From the NCBI GenBank assembly GCA_963843835.1, contig CAWJMD010000001.1, positions 310,001-374,000 of the forward strand: a DNA stretch of 64,000 bases, read 5' to 3'. The stretch comes from CAWJMD01 sp963843835 (lineage in GTDB: Bacteria; Actinomycetota; Actinomycetes; Actinomycetales; CAWJMD01). Below the pieces are notes generated by a model, which did not search any database, was not told the DNA's origin, and was given only the letters and a program-made list of their open reading frames with translations. The position numbers and the translations under genes were made by a program. Below are positions 41,499 to 51,555 of this stretch, one piece after another. Position 1 is the stretch's first letter, and each line of letters starts with the position of its first letter.

Positions 41499-41512
41499 CC
41501 AGGTCCCCCTGG
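41499..41512. terminator. Weak hairpin between convergent genes
   Basis: CCAGG (41499-41503) pairs with CCTGG (41508-41512) over a four-base loop, in the 19-base gap before the phosphoglucomutase stop. It is short, so termination is uncertain. Confidence 0.3.
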
Positions 41513-41517
41513 CGCGT

Positions 41518-43149
<1,632 letters not shown>

Positions 43150-43204
43150 GCGGTCGATCCTGGCACCTGGCGGCGCGGGTCGACAGCCCGTGCCCGGGGT
43201 GTGG

Positions 43205-44119
43205 TCAGGCCACCTGCACGGAGCGCTTCGACAGGCCCATCCAGAACCCCTCGATGACGGGAGCCAGGGGTGCGTCCGGCTGGGTCGCGGCTCCGAGCGT
43301 GACGAACAGGGGCGTGTAGTGCTCGACGGTCGGGTGGGCGTACGGCATGCCCGGGGCGCGCGTGGCGAACGCGGCGAGCGTGTCGACGTCCCCTCGGGCC
43401 AGGGCCTCGCCCGCCCACGCGTCGAAGTCGGCGGACCACCCCGGCGCCCCCGTCCGTGGGTCGGTCCAGTGCTCGCGCGTCAGGAACGGCAGGCCGTGGG
43501 TCAGGAAGCCGGACCCGATGACGAGCACGCCCTCGTCGCGCAGGTGCGTGAGCCGCCGGCCGAGGGCGAGCAGGCGGTAGGGGTCCTGGGTGGGCAGGCT
43601 CATCTGCAGCACCGGCACGTCCGCGTCCGGGTACATGACCTTCAACGGGACCCACGCGCCGTGGTCGAGCCCCCGGCTGCGGTGCTCGTGCACCTCCTCG
43701 CGGTCGGGAAGCATCGCCGCCACCCGCACGGCCAGGGCGGAGGCGTCCGGCGTCGGGTAGGTCATCTCGTAGAACCGTGGCTCGAAGCCCCCGAAGTCGT
43801 ACACCAGAGGGGTGTTCGCCGCCGCTGCGGTGAGGCTGAGCGGTGCGTGCTCCCAGTGGGCGCTGACGATGAGGATGGCGCGGGGCTTGGGCATCCTCTG
43901 CGCCCACTCGAACAGCTCGAGCATCCATCCGGGGTCGTCGAGCAGGGGCGGGGCGCCATGCGCCAGGTACAGCGCCGGGAGTGGTCCGTCGTCGGGAGTC
44001 CAGGACCGCTGCGCGCGGGTGACGGGCAGGGCCCGGGCGAGGTGGGCGTCGAGAGGGTGGCGGGTGCCCGCCCCCTCGGCGGCTGCCAGCGGTCGGTGGG
44101 ACGGAGTCTGCTGTGGCAC
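43205..44119 (-). CDS. Class III extradiol ring-cleavage dioxygenase family (DODA/LigB-like)
   Basis: 304 residues. The LigB-type fold shows the metal His in LAHGAPPL near residue 50, SAHWEHAP near 85, LDHGAWVPL near 150 and the GSGFLTHG and YAHPTVEHYTPLFV segments near 210 and 265, as in zinc or iron 4,5-DOPA dioxygenase relatives. Substrate unknown. GTG 44119 has GGAGG at five bases. It is divergent from the acyl-CoA oxidase-like gene with no shared palindrome seen. Confidence 0.9.
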   Translation of the reverse strand: MPQQTPSHRPLAAAEGAGTRHPLDAHLARALPVTRAQRSWTPDDGPLPALYLAHGAPPLLDDPGWMLELFEWAQRMPKPRAILIVSAHWEHAPLSLTAAAANTPLVYDFGGFEPRFYEMTYPTPDASALAVRVAAMLPDREEVHEHRSRGLDHGAWVPLKVMYPDADVPVLQMSLPTQDPYRLLALGRRLTHLRDEGVLVIGSGFLTHGLPFLTREHWTDPRTGAPGWSADFDAWAGEALARGDVDTLAAFATRAPGMPYAHPTVEHYTPLFVTLGAATQPDAPLAPVIEGFWMGLSKRSVQVA

Positions 44120-44234
44120 GTGGTCCTCCTCGATCACCGGGGATCCGGCCCCGGGTCCCAGCGCAACCCTTTACTTGAGCGTTGAAAGACTACTCGTCCG
44201 TGCGCGGCGGTCCCGGGTCGGGTTGACTGCGGGG

Positions 44235-46313
44235 GTGTCCACGACCGAGCCGACCACGAGCGACACCCAGCCGGCGGAGGGTGCGCCGGACCCCGCCACG
44301 GAGGAGGTGACGACCGTCGAGCGCTCGTCCGGTCCCGAGGCGCTGCGTGGCACGCCCCTGCTCGGTGCGGACCAGCAGCAGGTCCTGACCGACCTGCTCG
44401 ACGGGCGCTGGGCCGGCCTGCGGCGCACGGTGCGCGAACGGATGCATGCGACCCCGCACAGCCCCGTCACCGACCTGTCCACGAGCGAGCACCGGGCGGC
44501 CACGCTGACGGCCCTGCGCGGCATCGCGGCCGCGGAGGGTGGCGCGTTCCGTTCGGGGTTCCCCGAGGTCGTCGGCGGCGACGGCGACATCGGGGGGTCG
44601 GTCACGGCGATCGAGATGCTCGGGTACGCGGACCTGTCCCTGATGGTCAAGGCCGGTGTCCAGTGGGGTCTGTTCGGCGGCGCGGTCAGCGCCCTCGGGA
44701 CCGAGGAGCACCACCGCGCCTACCTGCCCGGGGCCATGGACCTCACCCTGCTCGGTGCGTTCGCGATGACCGAGTCGGGGCACGGGTCGGACGTCGAGTC
44801 GCTGCGGACGACGGCGACATACGACCCGGCCACGGACGAGATCGTGGTGAACACGCCCTCCCGCGACGACCGCAAGGACTACATCGGCAACGCGGCCCAG
44901 GACGCCCGCGTCGCAGTCGTCTTCGCCCAGCTCGTCGTCGGGGACGAGTCGCACGGCGTGCACGCCGTGGTGGTCCCCGTCCGCGACGAGACGGGGGAGG
45001 CGCTGCCCGGCGTGACGATCGGCGACTGCGGTCGCAAGGGCGGCCTCAACGGCGTCGACAACGGCCGCCTGTCGTTCGACGACGTGCGCGTGCCGCGGTC
45101 GAACCTGCTCAACCGGTACGGCGACGTCTCTCCCGACGGCACGTACACGAGCCCGATCGAGAACCCCAAGCGACGCTTCTTCACGATGCTCGGCACGCTG
45201 GTGCGAGGCAGGGTCTCGGTCGCCGGAGCGGCGGCGGCCGCCACGCAGTCAGCTCTCACCATCGCCGTGCGCTACGCGTCCCGACGCCGCCAGTTCGAGC
45301 GCGACACCGATGCGGACGAGGTCCTGCTGCTCGACTACCAGGCGCACCAGCGGCGCCTGTTGCCGGCGCTGGCGACCACGTACGCCCTCCACTTCGCCCA
45401 GTCGCAGCTCGTCAGCGACCTTCACGACGTGCAGACGGCCGAGCAGGCCGGGGCCGCCGGGGGTCAGGCCGACCCCGACGTGCTGGAGGCGCTGGCGGGC
45501 CGCCAGCGGGAGATCGAGACCCGGGCGGCGGGCCTCAAGGCGCTGACCACGGCTCACGCGAACCAGACCCTGCAGACCTGCCGTGAGGCGTGCGGAGGAG
45601 CGGGCTACCTCGCCGAGAACCTCCTGGTGCAGCTGCGCGGTGACGTCGACGTCTTCTCGACCTTCGAGGGCGACAACACGGTGCTGCTGCAGCTCGTCGG
45701 CAAGAGCCTGCTGACCGGGTACAAGCACCATGTCGGCGAGCTCGACTCGCTCGGCGTCGCACGGTTCGTGGCAGAGCAGTTCGTCGGGTCGGTGATCGAG
45801 CGCACCGCCGCCGCCGGGCTGATCTCGCGGCTGCTCGGCACCGCTCCTGGCAAGGACGGGGAACGCGGCCTGTACGACCGCGCCTGGCACATGGACATGT
45901 TCGAGGAGCGGGAGAAGCACGTGACGGAGACGCTGGCGGCGCGCCTGCGTTCGGCGTCCGGGTCGCAGGAGGACGCGTTCGCGGCCTTCAACTCGTGCCA
46001 GGACCACCTGCTGAGGGCCGCCCGCGTCCACATGCACCGCGTGGTGCTGGAGGCGTTCCTGGACGCGGTCGACCGGTGCCGGGACGACTCCGTCGCCCGC
46101 GTCCTCGACGCGCTGTGCGATCTGTACGTGCTGAGCGAGCTCGAGAGCGACCGCGCGTGGTTCCTCGAACACGGTCGGCTCACCCCGGCGCGGGCCAAGC
46201 AGGTCACCGCCGCGGTCGACGCGCTCTGCGCCGGCCTGGCCCCGCACGCCGGCACACTGGTCGACGCCTTCGCGATCCCCGACCACCTGGTCGACGCGGC
46301 GGCCTTGTCGTGA
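44235..46313 (+). CDS. Acyl-CoA dehydrogenase/oxidase family protein
   Basis: 692 residues, the long acyl-CoA oxidase-like layout. The FAD-binding loop is AMTESGHGSDV near residue 178, a RRQFERD pattern follows near 355, and the CREACGGAGYLAENLL segment lies near 450. A C-terminal helical domain of about 200 residues, as in peroxisomal oxidases, is present. It oxidises acyl-CoA to enoyl-CoA; electrons go to O2 or to ETF. GTG 44235 begins an Asp/Glu/Pro-rich leader. The stop overlaps the NUDIX gene start (GTGA). Confidence 0.92.
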   Translation: MSTTEPTTSDTQPAEGAPDPATEEVTTVERSSGPEALRGTPLLGADQQQVLTDLLDGRWAGLRRTVRERMHATPHSPVTDLSTSEHRAATLTALRGIAAAEGGAFRSGFPEVVGGDGDIGGSVTAIEMLGYADLSLMVKAGVQWGLFGGAVSALGTEEHHRAYLPGAMDLTLLGAFAMTESGHGSDVESLRTTATYDPATDEIVVNTPSRDDRKDYIGNAAQDARVAVVFAQLVVGDESHGVHAVVVPVRDETGEALPGVTIGDCGRKGGLNGVDNGRLSFDDVRVPRSNLLNRYGDVSPDGTYTSPIENPKRRFFTMLGTLVRGRVSVAGAAAAATQSALTIAVRYASRRRQFERDTDADEVLLLDYQAHQRRLLPALATTYALHFAQSQLVSDLHDVQTAEQAGAAGGQADPDVLEALAGRQREIETRAAGLKALTTAHANQTLQTCREACGGAGYLAENLLVQLRGDVDVFSTFEGDNTVLLQLVGKSLLTGYKHHVGELDSLGVARFVAEQFVGSVIERTAAAGLISRLLGTAPGKDGERGLYDRAWHMDMFEEREKHVTETLAARLRSASGSQEDAFAAFNSCQDHLLRAARVHMHRVVLEAFLDAVDRCRDDSVARVLDALCDLYVLSELESDRAWFLEHGRLTPARAKQVTAAVDALCAGLAPHAGTLVDAFAIPDHLVDAAALS

Positions 46314-46804
46314 CCCCGAGCGCGACGCGCACGAGCGCGGGGCTGCTGCCCTACCGCCGGCGCGACGGCGTGGTCGAGGTCCTGGTCGGCCACATGGGCG
46401 GCCCGTTCTGGGCTCGCAAGGACGCCGGGGCCTGGAGCGTGGTCAAGGGCGAGTACGACCCTGCCGACGAGGAGCCGGAGGTGGCGGCCCGGCGCGAGTT
46501 CGCCGAGGAGACCGGCGTCGCGCCGCCGTCCGGCGACCTGGTCGGGCTCGGGGACGTGCGCCAGACCTCGAAGCACGTGACGGCCTACGCCGTCGAGGCC
46601 GCGGACATCGACCCCTCCAGGTTCGTCCCGGGCACGTTCACGCTGGAGTGGCCGCCGCGGTCGGGCCGCCTGCAGCAGTTCCCCGAGCTCGACCGCGCGG
46701 AGTGGCTCACGATCGACACCGCGCGGGACAAGCTGGTGAAGGCCCAGGTGGCGTTCCTCGACCGCCTCGAGGACCACCTCCACCGGGCCGGCGGCGGGCC
46801 CTGA
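46310..46804 (+). CDS. NUDIX hydrolase
   Basis: 164 residues. The NUDIX box is visible near residues 43-68: KGEYDPADEEPEVAARREF followed by AEETG, matching G-x5-E-x7-REUxEExGU. The N-terminus (RTSAGLLPYRRRDG) gives the first strand. It probably hydrolyses a nucleoside diphosphate derivative; the GGPFWARKDAGAWSVVKGE segment is typical of the diphosphoinositol/mutT-like proteins in actinobacteria. GTG 46310 overlaps the preceding stop. Confidence 0.93.
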   Translation: MTPSATRTSAGLLPYRRRDGVVEVLVGHMGGPFWARKDAGAWSVVKGEYDPADEEPEVAARREFAEETGVAPPSGDLVGLGDVRQTSKHVTAYAVEAADIDPSRFVPGTFTLEWPPRSGRLQQFPELDRAEWLTIDTARDKLVKAQVAFLDRLEDHLHRAGGGP

Positions 46805-46806
46805 GG

Positions 46807-47826
46807 TCAGGACCGCCTGACGCGCTCGCGCATCCGCAGCAGCCCGAGGACGGCGTCGGTAGCCGGCGTCGCGATGCCGAGCAGGCCGCCCAGCTCGCTG
46901 ACCACGCCGGGCATCGCGTCGAGCTCGAGCTCGCGACCCGCGTCGGCGTCCTGCAGCATCGACGTCCTCACCTCCCCGAGCTCGACCGCCATCGCCACCC
47001 GGGCCGCCGGGCTGATGTCGGCGTGCACGCCCAGCGCCGACCCCACCGCAAGGCACTCGGTGATCATGTCGGTGCACAGCCGCGACACCGCGGGGTCGCG
47101 AGCGATGCCCGCCAGGGTGGCCCCGGTGAGCGCGCTGATCGGGTTGAAGCTCATGTTGCCGAGCAGCTTCACCCAGACCTGCTCACGCAGCGCCTCGGGT
47201 GTCGCGCACACGTCGACCACGAGTCCCCCGGCCGTCAGCGCCCCTGCGACCTCGGCGACGCGCGCCCCCAGCACGCCGCCCGCATCCCCGACGATCAGGC
47301 GGTTCCCGGACACGTGCTCCACCACGCCAGGGGCGGGCACCGACGACGCCCAGTGGACGACGCCCCCGATCACCCGTGTCGCGGGGACGAGGGCCGACAG
47401 GTCGCCGGTCCGGTCCAGGCTGGCGAGGCGGCGACCCGCGAGGACGTCCGGGGCGCCCGCCGACTCGAGGAACCACCAGGGCATCCCGTTGACCGCCGGG
47501 AGCACGGCGACGTCGGGGCGCAGCAGGGGAGCGGCGGCGCGAACGGCTGCTTCCAGCCCGGTGGTCTTGACCGCCAGCACCACGACATCGGGGGGCGGCA
47601 GCTCGGCGGGGTCGTCCGAGGCCGGGACGTGCAGCACCTCGTCCGACCGGCCGAGGGCGGTGCCGGTCACGCGCAGCCCCGCAGTGCGCACGGCGTCGAG
47701 CTGGGTGCCGGCCCGGCCGAGCAGGGAGACCGGCGACCCGCCGCGGTGGAGGGCCGCTGCCACGACGCCGCCCACGGCCCCTGGACCCACCACGCAGAAC
47801 TGCAGAGGTCCGGTCACGTCAGGCAT
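46807..47826 (-). CDS. Ketopantoate reductase family (2-dehydropantoate 2-reductase)
   Basis: 339 residues. A Rossmann loop FCVVGPGAVGGVVAAAL sits near residue 9. The catalytic region has VLAVKTTGLE near 78 and the C-terminal helical domain contains EQVWVKLLGNMSFNPISALTG near 190 with the catalytic Lys. This fits ApbA/PanE-type enzymes reducing ketopantoate with NADPH; the true substrate may differ because actinobacteria carry several such paralogues. ATG 47826 is the first start before the Rossmann strand. It converges with the NUDIX gene with only two bases between the stops. Confidence 0.88.
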   Translation of the reverse strand: MPDVTGPLQFCVVGPGAVGGVVAAALHRGGSPVSLLGRAGTQLDAVRTAGLRVTGTALGRSDEVLHVPASDDPAELPPPDVVVLAVKTTGLEAAVRAAAPLLRPDVAVLPAVNGMPWWFLESAGAPDVLAGRRLASLDRTGDLSALVPATRVIGGVVHWASSVPAPGVVEHVSGNRLIVGDAGGVLGARVAEVAGALTAGGLVVDVCATPEALREQVWVKLLGNMSFNPISALTGATLAGIARDPAVSRLCTDMITECLAVGSALGVHADISPAARVAMAVELGEVRTSMLQDADAGRELELDAMPGVVSELGGLLGIATPATDAVLGLLRMRERVRRS

Positions 47827-47890
47827 TCTGCCGGGTCCCGCTGAGACCGTCGTTGGTGGTCGACCACTCGACAACCTACGCTTCCGCAAC

Positions 47891-48700
47891 ATGAGTGAGC
47901 TCGTGTACCCGCCCGTCATCCGGGCCGCGCTGGTGGCATTCAAGGGCCTGGGGATGAAGTTCCAGATCAGCGGTACCGAGAACGTCCCGGAGTCGGGCGG
48001 CGTGGTTCTCGCGTCGAACCACGTGAGCTACCTGGACTTCATCTTCGCCGGCCTGGCGACCTGGAAGGGCCCCCGGCGGCTCACCCGGTTCATGGCCAAG
48101 GAGGGCGTCTTCACCCACCGGATCTCGGGTCCCCTGATGCGGGGCATGAAGCACATCCCGGTCGACCGCGAGTCCGGCTCCGCCTCGTTCCGCGCCGCGC
48201 TGCGCGCGCTGAAGGACGGCGAGATCGTCGGCGTCTTCCCAGAGGCGACGATCAGCCAGTCGTTCACGGTCAAGGAACTGAAGTCGGGAGCCGTGCGGAT
48301 GGCGGCGGCGGCCAAGGTGCCGATCGTGCCGGTCGCGGTCTGGGGCGGTCACCGGCTCTGGACGAAGGGCCGTCCCCGCAACCTGTTCCTGCGCGGCCAG
48401 ACGATCAGCATCGCCGTCGGCGAGCCCTACACGGTGGGACCGCGCGACGACATGGAGGCTGCGACGCTCGACCTCCAGCAGAAGCTGCAGAAGCTGCTCG
48501 ACGGGCTGCAGGCCGCCCACCCCGCCACCGCGGGGCCCGGCCCCCACGCCTGGTGGCTGCCGGCCCACCTCGGCGGCTCGGCGCCCTCCCCCGAGGAGGC
48601 GGCCCGCCTCGACGCGGTGGAGCAGGCCGAGCGACGCGCCCGTCGCGCCACGACCGAGTCGGCCGGTGACGCCGACCCGGCGCGTGACCCCGGCGCGTGA
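47891..48700 (+). CDS. plsC: 1-acyl-sn-glycerol-3-phosphate acyltransferase
   Basis: 269 residues. The HX4D catalytic motif is NHVSYLD near residue 43, with FMAKEGVF near 70, VFPEAT near 117 and VPIVPVAVWGG near 144, the PlsC fingerprint. It acylates lysophosphatidic acid in phospholipid synthesis. ATG 47891 is used; it lies 64 bases from the divergent reductase start. A Gln/Pro/Ala-rich tail follows residue 210. The final codons lie in a short CGGCGCGTGACCC repeat. Confidence 0.92.
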   Translation: MSELVYPPVIRAALVAFKGLGMKFQISGTENVPESGGVVLASNHVSYLDFIFAGLATWKGPRRLTRFMAKEGVFTHRISGPLMRGMKHIPVDRESGSASFRAALRALKDGEIVGVFPEATISQSFTVKELKSGAVRMAAAAKVPIVPVAVWGGHRLWTKGRPRNLFLRGQTISIAVGEPYTVGPRDDMEAATLDLQQKLQKLLDGLQAAHPATAGPGPHAWWLPAHLGGSAPSPEEAARLDAVEQAERRARRATTESAGDADPARDPGA

Positions 48701-48730
48701 CCCCGGCGCGCGATCCGCGTTGAGGGGTGC

Positions 48731-48844
48731 ATGACGGCTGAGGACGAGAAGCGCCACCAGCGAGACGTCGGCGGCGCGCTGCTGATCGGGGCGGTCACGC
48801 TCGCCGTGCTGCTCGGGGTGATCGTGTTCGGGTTGATGCGCTGA
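48731..48844 (+). CDS. 37-residue single-pass membrane peptide
   Basis: From ATG 48731 (MTAEDEKRHQRDVGGA) to a stop at 48844. The polar, charged N-terminus is followed by a hydrophobic helix (LLIGAVTLAVLLGVIVFGL) ending MR. TGAGGGG lies before the start. It converges on the PH-domain gene with 11 bases between the stops. Family unknown; similar short tail-anchored peptides are common after plsC-like genes in actinobacteria, but I cannot confirm this. Confidence 0.6.
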   Translation: MTAEDEKRHQRDVGGALLIGAVTLAVLLGVIVFGLMR

Positions 48845-48855
48845 CGACCAGAGCG

Positions 48856-49479
48856 TCAGCGTTCGGACAGGTCGATGGTGGGGTTGTCGTCGTCGCGGGG
48901 CCGCAGCGTGACCCCGCGGTCGTCCTGCCACCTCGGCGCACCCGGACGCCGGCCGCCGCGACGCCGTGGGTCGAAGATCTCGGCGCAGATCAGGCGGTAC
49001 AGCTCGTCCGGGTTCGGCAGCCACGAGACGACGCGCAGCGCCTGGTCCTGCCCCGCCGACTCGAGCACGAACTCCCCGTACCCCAGCATCCGTCCGACCG
49101 GACTGCGGTTGTACGACATGTCCGTCACCTTGGCCAGCGGCATCATCGCGACCTTGCGGGTGACGATCCCGTAGGTCAGCAGCAGACGGCTGTCGGTGGC
49201 GACGAACCAGTCGGCGCGCCACAGCATCAGGCGGACGACAGCGCGTCCGAGGAGCAGCACCCACGCCGGCCACAGCAGGTCCGCGAGGAGTCCGAGGTCG
49301 GGCGGGATGCGCAGCTGCAACCACAGCACCACCACCAGGCCGCCGACGGCCGACACGACGGGTTCCAGCACCTGCGCGGGGTGCCGTCGGACGGCGATGA
49401 CCACCTTCTCGGCGTCGAGCAGGTAGCGGTTCAGGTGCTGCGGGGCGTCAGCGGCCGCGGCGACGCTCTCGCTGGCCAC
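48856..49479 (-). CDS. Bacterial PH-domain membrane protein
   Basis: 207 residues. Two hydrophobic helices (VVSAVGGLVVVLWLQL and LLWPAWVLLLGRAVVRL) near residues 42-85 are followed by a PH-like beta sandwich with WFVATDSRLLLTYGIVTRKVAMMPLAKVTDMSYNR, the signature of bPH_2 (YdbS/YdbT-like) domains. Function unknown. The C-terminus is Arg/Asp rich. It lies six bases downstream of the 53-residue peptide gene, forming a likely two-gene unit. Confidence 0.87.
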   Translation of the reverse strand: MASESVAAAADAPQHLNRYLLDAEKVVIAVRRHPAQVLEPVVSAVGGLVVVLWLQLRIPPDLGLLADLLWPAWVLLLGRAVVRLMLWRADWFVATDSRLLLTYGIVTRKVAMMPLAKVTDMSYNRSPVGRMLGYGEFVLESAGQDQALRVVSWLPNPDELYRLICAEIFDPRRRGGRRPGAPRWQDDRGVTLRPRDDDNPTIDLSER

Positions 49480-49485
49480 AGCGGG

Positions 49486-49647
49486 TCATCCCGTCAGCAG
49501 GGAGTCGAAGAAGCTGCCGATGGCCCGGATGCCGTCGGCGAGCCCGTCGAAGGCGCCACGGACGATGTCGGCCGCCTTGTCGGGGCTGGCGAAGATCGCG
49601 TACACGAGGAAGGCGATCACGAACCACAGCAGGACCTTGCGGACCAC
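49486..49647 (-). CDS. 53-residue membrane-associated peptide
   Basis: From GTG 49647 (VVRKVLLWFVIAFLVYAIF), preceded by GAAGGAG at six bases. One membrane helix (about 5-20) is followed by an amphipathic helix ASPDKAADIVRGAF and a hydrophobic end (FFDSLLTG). It lies just upstream of the PH-domain gene on the same strand. Family not recognised. Confidence 0.65.
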   Translation of the reverse strand: MVRKVLLWFVIAFLVYAIFASPDKAADIVRGAFDGLADGIRAIGSFFDSLLTG

Positions 49648-49744
49648 GGTCGTCTCCTTCCTGCTTCGGGGGCGCGCTCGGTACGCGCACTCCACCTGCC
49701 AGCATTGCCGCCGGCCGCCCGCGCCTGTCGGAGGCGCGCCGGGC

Positions 49745-50380
49745 TCAGACCACACCGTAGAGGCGGTCCCCCGCGTCCCCGAGCCCGGGGACGATGTAGC
49801 CGTGGTCGTTGAGCCGCTCGTCGAGGCTGCCGGTGACCACGGTCACGTTGGCGTCCGAGCCGAAGCGCTCCTCGACCCTCCGCACCCCCTCGGGCGCGGC
49901 GAGCAGGCAGATCGCCGTGATGTCGTCGGCGCCGCGGTCGAAGAGGAACTCGAAGGCGGCCACGAGCGTGCCGCCGGTCGCCAGCATGGGGTCCAGCACA
50001 TAGACCTGACGGCCGGACAGGTCGTCCGGCAGCCGGTTGGCGTAGGTGCTCGCGAGCAGCGTCTCCTCGTCGCGGATCATCCCGAGGAACCCGACCTCGG
50101 CGGTCGGCAGCAGGCGCACCATGCCGTCGAGCATGCCGAGGCCGGCCCGCAGGATGGGCACCACGAGCGGCTTGGGCGAGCTGAGCTTCACCCCGGTCGT
50201 CGTCGTGACCGGCGTGGTGACCTCCACCGGCTCGATGCGCACGTCTCGCGTCGCCTCGTAGGCGAGCAGCGTCACCAGCTCGTCGGCCAGGCGTCGGAAG
50301 GTCGGGGAGTCGGTGCCCTGGTCACGCAGGGCGGTGAGCTTGTGAGCGATCAGCGGGTGGTCCGCGACGTGCAGGCGCAT
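49745..50380 (-). CDS. upp: Uracil phosphoribosyltransferase
   Basis: 211 residues. It makes UMP from uracil and PRPP. The PRPP loop is VLDPMLATGGTLVAA near residue 128, with VPILRAGLGMLDG near 78 and the uracil-binding YIVPGLGDAGDR near 200. ATG 50380 gives the usual MRLHVADHPLI N-terminus and fits the family length of about 210. It is divergent from the tadA pair. Confidence 0.97.
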   Translation of the reverse strand: MRLHVADHPLIAHKLTALRDQGTDSPTFRRLADELVTLLAYEATRDVRIEPVEVTTPVTTTTGVKLSSPKPLVVPILRAGLGMLDGMVRLLPTAEVGFLGMIRDEETLLASTYANRLPDDLSGRQVYVLDPMLATGGTLVAAFEFLFDRGADDITAICLLAAPEGVRRVEERFGSDANVTVVTGSLDERLNDHGYIVPGLGDAGDRLYGVV

Positions 50381-50411
50381 GATGCGCAACCTACCCGCCC
50401 TGGGCCACCAT

Positions 50412-51077
50412 GTGCGGGTGCCCTTCTTCACGGCGGTGATGGCGTCCGACGACGGTACGTGGCGTGCGCGCGACGTCGACGTCGAGGACGCCGCGGACCT
50501 GGACGACCTGGCGGCCACCCTGCGTGCCGCCGCCCACCACGACCAGCCCGTGCTGGCGGTGATCGAGGCGGAGGACCAGTGGTTCGCGCTCGTGCGCGTG
50601 GACGACGACGAGGGAGCCCGCATCTTCGTGTCCGACCTGTCCAGCGCCAGTGCGGGCCACTACGGGCCGATCGTCTCCTCCGCCGCAGAGGTCGACGTGG
50701 ACGTGCCGTCCGGGACCGGCGCCGCGGTGACCGCGGGTGCCCCCCGGGCGGCGGAGAGCGCGGCCGGGTCGGGCGCGTGGTCCGACGCCACCGGCCCTGC
50801 CGGCGACGGTGACGCCGACGACCTCGACGACCTCGACGACGGCGTCGTCACGGGGACGGCCGACGACGACCTGGACGTCGACCTGATCGAGCTGCCGACC
50901 GAGGACGAGACGCCGCCGGTGACGTGGGCGGGCGACCCCACGCTGCTGGAGGACTTCGGAGTGACCGCTCGGAACATGGTCGACATGGTCGAGGAGAACC
51001 CCGACGACCCCTCGACGGTGCTCGCGGACCTCGGGGAGCACGTCGGCTTCGCCGAGCTCATCGAGGCGCTGCGGTGA
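50412..51077 (+). CDS. tRNA adenosine deaminase-associated protein
   Basis: 221 residues. FFTAVMASDDGTWRARDVDVEDA near the start and the C-terminal DFGVTARNMVDMVEENPDDP and ADLGEHVGFAELIEAL segments match the TadA-partner family of actinobacteria. Between them is a strongly acidic low-complexity region (about 130-165). GTG 50412 is used; GTG 50418 is equally plausible. It precedes tadA by ten bases, so the two are co-expressed, and the partner may aid tRNA binding; the exact role is not established. Confidence 0.9.
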   Translation: MRVPFFTAVMASDDGTWRARDVDVEDAADLDDLAATLRAAAHHDQPVLAVIEAEDQWFALVRVDDDEGARIFVSDLSSASAGHYGPIVSSAAEVDVDVPSGTGAAVTAGAPRAAESAAGSGAWSDATGPAGDGDADDLDDLDDGVVTGTADDDLDVDLIELPTEDETPPVTWAGDPTLLEDFGVTARNMVDMVEENPDDPSTVLADLGEHVGFAELIEALR

Positions 51078-51087
51078 CGCGGGCCTC

Positions 51088-51546
51088 GTGCTGAGACCGG
51101 ACGACGAGGCACTGGTCGGTCTCGCCCTCGACGAGGCACGCGCGGCGCTCGCGACCGACGACGTGCCGGTCGGGGCTGTCGTGGCGTCGCCCGACGGCAC
51201 CGTCCTCGGTGTCGGGCGCAACGCCCGCGAGGCCACCGGGGACCCCACCGCCCACGCCGAGGTGCTGGCCCTGCGGGCGGCCGCGCAGGCGCGAGGGGAG
51301 TGGCGCCTCGACGGCTGCACCCTGGCGGTCACCCTCGAGCCCTGCACGATGTGCGCCGGTGCGGCGGTGCTGGCCCGGGTCGAGCGGATCGTCCTCGGCG
51401 CCTGGGACCCGAAAGCCGGTGCGACGGGCTCGTTGTGGGACGTCGTGCGTGACCGGCGGCTCAACCACCGGATCGAGGTGGTCGGCGGGATCCGTGAGCC
51501 CGAGTGCAGTGCCCTCCTGCTGGAGTTCTTCTCCCGTCACCGCTGA
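51088..51546 (+). CDS. tadA: tRNA adenosine deaminase (adenosine-34 to inosine)
   Basis: 152 residues. The zinc and proton-shuttle motifs are HAEVLALRAA near residue 56 and PCTMCAGA near 87. It converts A34 to inosine in tRNA-Arg(ACG). GTG 51088 is in range of a weak ribosome site. The convergent patatin-like gene ends nine bases beyond its stop. Confidence 0.95.
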   Translation: MLRPDDEALVGLALDEARAALATDDVPVGAVVASPDGTVLGVGRNAREATGDPTAHAEVLALRAAAQARGEWRLDGCTLAVTLEPCTMCAGAAVLARVERIVLGAWDPKAGATGSLWDVVRDRRLNHRIEVVGGIREPECSALLLEFFSRHR

Positions 51547-51555
51547 GCGCCGTGG

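Noticed and set aside
48680..48716. Short direct repeats CCGGCGCGTGACC at the end of plsC
   Set aside because: Two or three copies of a 13-base GC-rich unit; likely slippage at the gene end with no sign of an attachment site.
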